A program made the translations under genes and the position numbers. A stretch of DNA of 64,000 bases, from the NCBI RefSeq assembly GCF_026240905.1, contig NZ_JAPEVI010000003.1, positions 3,410,001-3,474,000 on the forward strand. The letters run 5' to 3'. The notes under the pieces are model-generated. The model did not search any database, was not told the origin of the DNA, and saw nothing but the letters and a program-made list of their open reading frames with translations. Below, one piece after another: positions 62,920 to 64,000 of this stretch; position 1 is the first letter of the stretch, and every line of letters begins with the position of its first letter. The DNA comes from Roseibium salinum. Its GTDB lineage: Bacteria; Pseudomonadota; Alphaproteobacteria; Rhizobiales; Stappiaceae.

Positions 62920-64000
62920 TCAGTCTGCGGACCTGAACACGGCAAGCCCGCAGCACAACAGCCCGGCAGCCACGAACAGCGCGGAAAGCCCGACGACGGG
63001 AATCAGAAAGCCGCTGATGACCGGCCCGATGCCCTGCCCCAGCGAAATCAGGAAGAAGGTGAAGCCGAAGCCGATCGACGGTGTCTCGCGGAAGATCCGC
63101 ATGCTCCACATGCCGAACAGGGCGGTCATCACGATGAAGCCCGTGCCGAAGCTTGCGGCCGAGAGGTAGATGCCGAGTTTGGTGCCGATCAGCAGCGGCA
63201 GGGCGGCCACGGCGGCCCCGACCGCGATCGCCAGCGTCCGGTAGGTTCTGCGCAAGCCCCACCGGTCGACCAGTCCGCCGGCAAAGCAGCCGGTGACGCC
63301 GGACATGCCGAGCACGATCCAGAACAGGATGGAATCGCGCGGATTTCCCGTCAGGGCCCATAACAGTTCGACAGCATAGGTCCAGTAGACCGCCGTCACC
63401 ACCCCGAACAGCAGGGCGGCAATGAACAGCGGCCTGGCGGTTTTGTGCAGCAGGAACCGGATCGACACCGCCGCCGCGGTCTTGCCGGAGCGGATGTGGC
63501 GGTTGGGCAGGGTGAACATGTTCCAGACCGTGATGACCAGCGCGAGGGCGGCAAAGATCATCCAGGCAAGACGCCAGTCTTCGCCCGCGTAAAGGGCGAG
63601 CGGACCGGCAAGAGCCACGCCGAAACCTGTGCCCGAATTGATCCAGGCATAGATCGAGTTCTGCCGGCGGGGCTCCGTATGGCGGACGATGACATCGGAA
63701 AAGGGCGGATAGGCGAGGCCAGGACTGGTGCCGGCCACGAAGACGCCGACGGCCAGGATCAGCGGATCCGGGGAAACGGCGATGATCGCCATGCCCGAGG
63801 CCGCCGCCAGGCCGCCCAGGAGGATCGGCAACCGCGGCCCGACGACGGTGGACAGCCATGAGCCGGCAAAGGTCGCGGCCAGGTAGCCCAGATAGGACGA
63901 ACCGGCGATCAGCCCGACCGTTTCCGGTGACAGGCCGAATTCCTGACGGATTTCGGGCAGGAAAAGGCCGAAGCAATAGCGTGCGAGGCCGTATGTGGCG
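62920..64000 (-). CDS. MFS transporter, YbfB/YjiJ type, N-terminus outside the window
   Basis: At least 359 residues to the stop at 62920, cut at the window edge. The visible part begins ATYGLARYCFGLFLPEIRQEFGLSPETVGLIAG (the YbfB/YjiJ signature helix 1-2) and continues with GTSPGLAYPPFSDVIVRHTEPRRQNSIYAWINSGTGFG, GCFAGGLVDRWGLRRTYR and the last helices. About eleven helices are seen. Substrate unknown; family members export small molecules. It reads through without a break from 64000, so the gene clearly starts beyond the edge. Confidence 0.9.
   Translation of the reverse strand, partial: ATYGLARYCFGLFLPEIRQEFGLSPETVGLIAGSSYLGYLAATFAGSWLSTVVGPRLPILLGGLAAASGMAIIAVSPDPLILAVGVFVAGTSPGLAYPPFSDVIVRHTEPRRQNSIYAWINSGTGFGVALAGPLALYAGEDWRLAWMIFAALALVITVWNMFTLPNRHIRSGKTAAAVSIRFLLHKTARPLFIAALLFGVVTAVYWTYAVELLWALTGNPRDSILFWIVLGMSGVTGCFAGGLVDRWGLRRTYRTLAIAVGAAVAALPLLIGTKLGIYLSAASFGTGFIVMTALFGMWSMRIFRETPSIGFGFTFFLISLGQGIGPVISGFLIPVVGLSALFVAAGLLCCGLAVFRSAD

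Noticed and set aside
1..64000. Prophage, insertion sequence, CRISPR array, tRNA or rRNA
   Set aside because: No integrase, transposase, repeat-spacer array, cloverleaf or rRNA-like segment was found on either strand.

Overview
The window is GC-rich (roughly 60-65% by eye), gene-dense DNA from an alphaproteobacterial chromosome. The gene content points to the Hyphomicrobiales, perhaps a marine Stappiaceae-like organism (Roseibium/Labrenzia/Stappia type): an LpoA-like lipoprotein next to rsmI-yraN-gshB, a CyaC-type cyclase, a DUF1127 protein, TRAP and Dpp-type uptake systems, and bioMNY. The placement is inference from gene content. I see no rRNA, tRNA, insertion sequence, prophage or CRISPR array. 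The first gene (thiolase) and the last (MFS transporter) are cut by the window edges.

Layout. 1-3.8 kb (minus): a biotin ECF transporter (bioM-bioN-bioY) followed by an acyl-CoA ligase and a thiolase. 4.0-6.1 kb: a MocR-type regulator divergent from a LysE-family exporter across an operator-rich gap. 6.2-9.6 kb: a DUF1127 protein, a frameshifted LysR gene, purU, an M15 peptidase-like lipoprotein and a Spx/ArsC-like protein. 9.8-18.2 kb: a membrane-bound adenylate cyclase with heme-anchor-like and [2Fe-2S] domains, an ArgE-like M20 enzyme and a complete Dpp/Opp-type ABC importer. 18.2-22.8 kb: a gene-free 660-base stretch, a degenerate P-type ATPase-like gene, a pentonate-type IlvD/Edd dehydratase and an SCP2 protein. 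23.0-31.1 kb (all minus): a TRAP transporter operon with a near-consensus sigma-54 promoter and an upstream palindrome, an ECF41 sigma factor with its carboxymuconolactone-decarboxylase partner and a matching promoter, then dctD and dctB. 31.1-33.7 kb: modABC. 33.9-40.6 kb: a frameshifted membrane protein, DUF1203, a PEP mutase/isocitrate lyase-family protein, a divergent pair of citrate synthase homologues (one carrying a DNA-binding domain), a TerB/DUF533 protein and a secreted unknown. 40.6-46.7 kb: a GlxA-type regulator divergent from a methyltransferase, a MATE exporter, an Lrp-type regulator divergent from hppD, and a small monooxygenase. 46.8-55.8 kb: housekeeping genes (gshB, yraN, rsmI, LpoA-like, coaBC, dut, cysK), a DODA-type dioxygenase, a HAD phosphatase and DUF2199. 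55.9-64 kb: YbjQ, a VOC protein behind a promoter with a TetR-type operator, DUF1326, a chemoreceptor, comM and an MFS transporter.

How the parts work together. The window is rich in small regulatory circuits that can be read from the DNA: MocR/LysE, LysR/DUF1127, sigma-54/DctBD/TRAP, ECF41 and its own promoter, the HTH-citrate synthase and its intergenic palindrome, and Lrp/hppD. Four genes show single-base frame disruptions (near 6920, 20110, 34976 and 58072). These could be real decay or sequence errors and should be checked before those proteins are interpreted.
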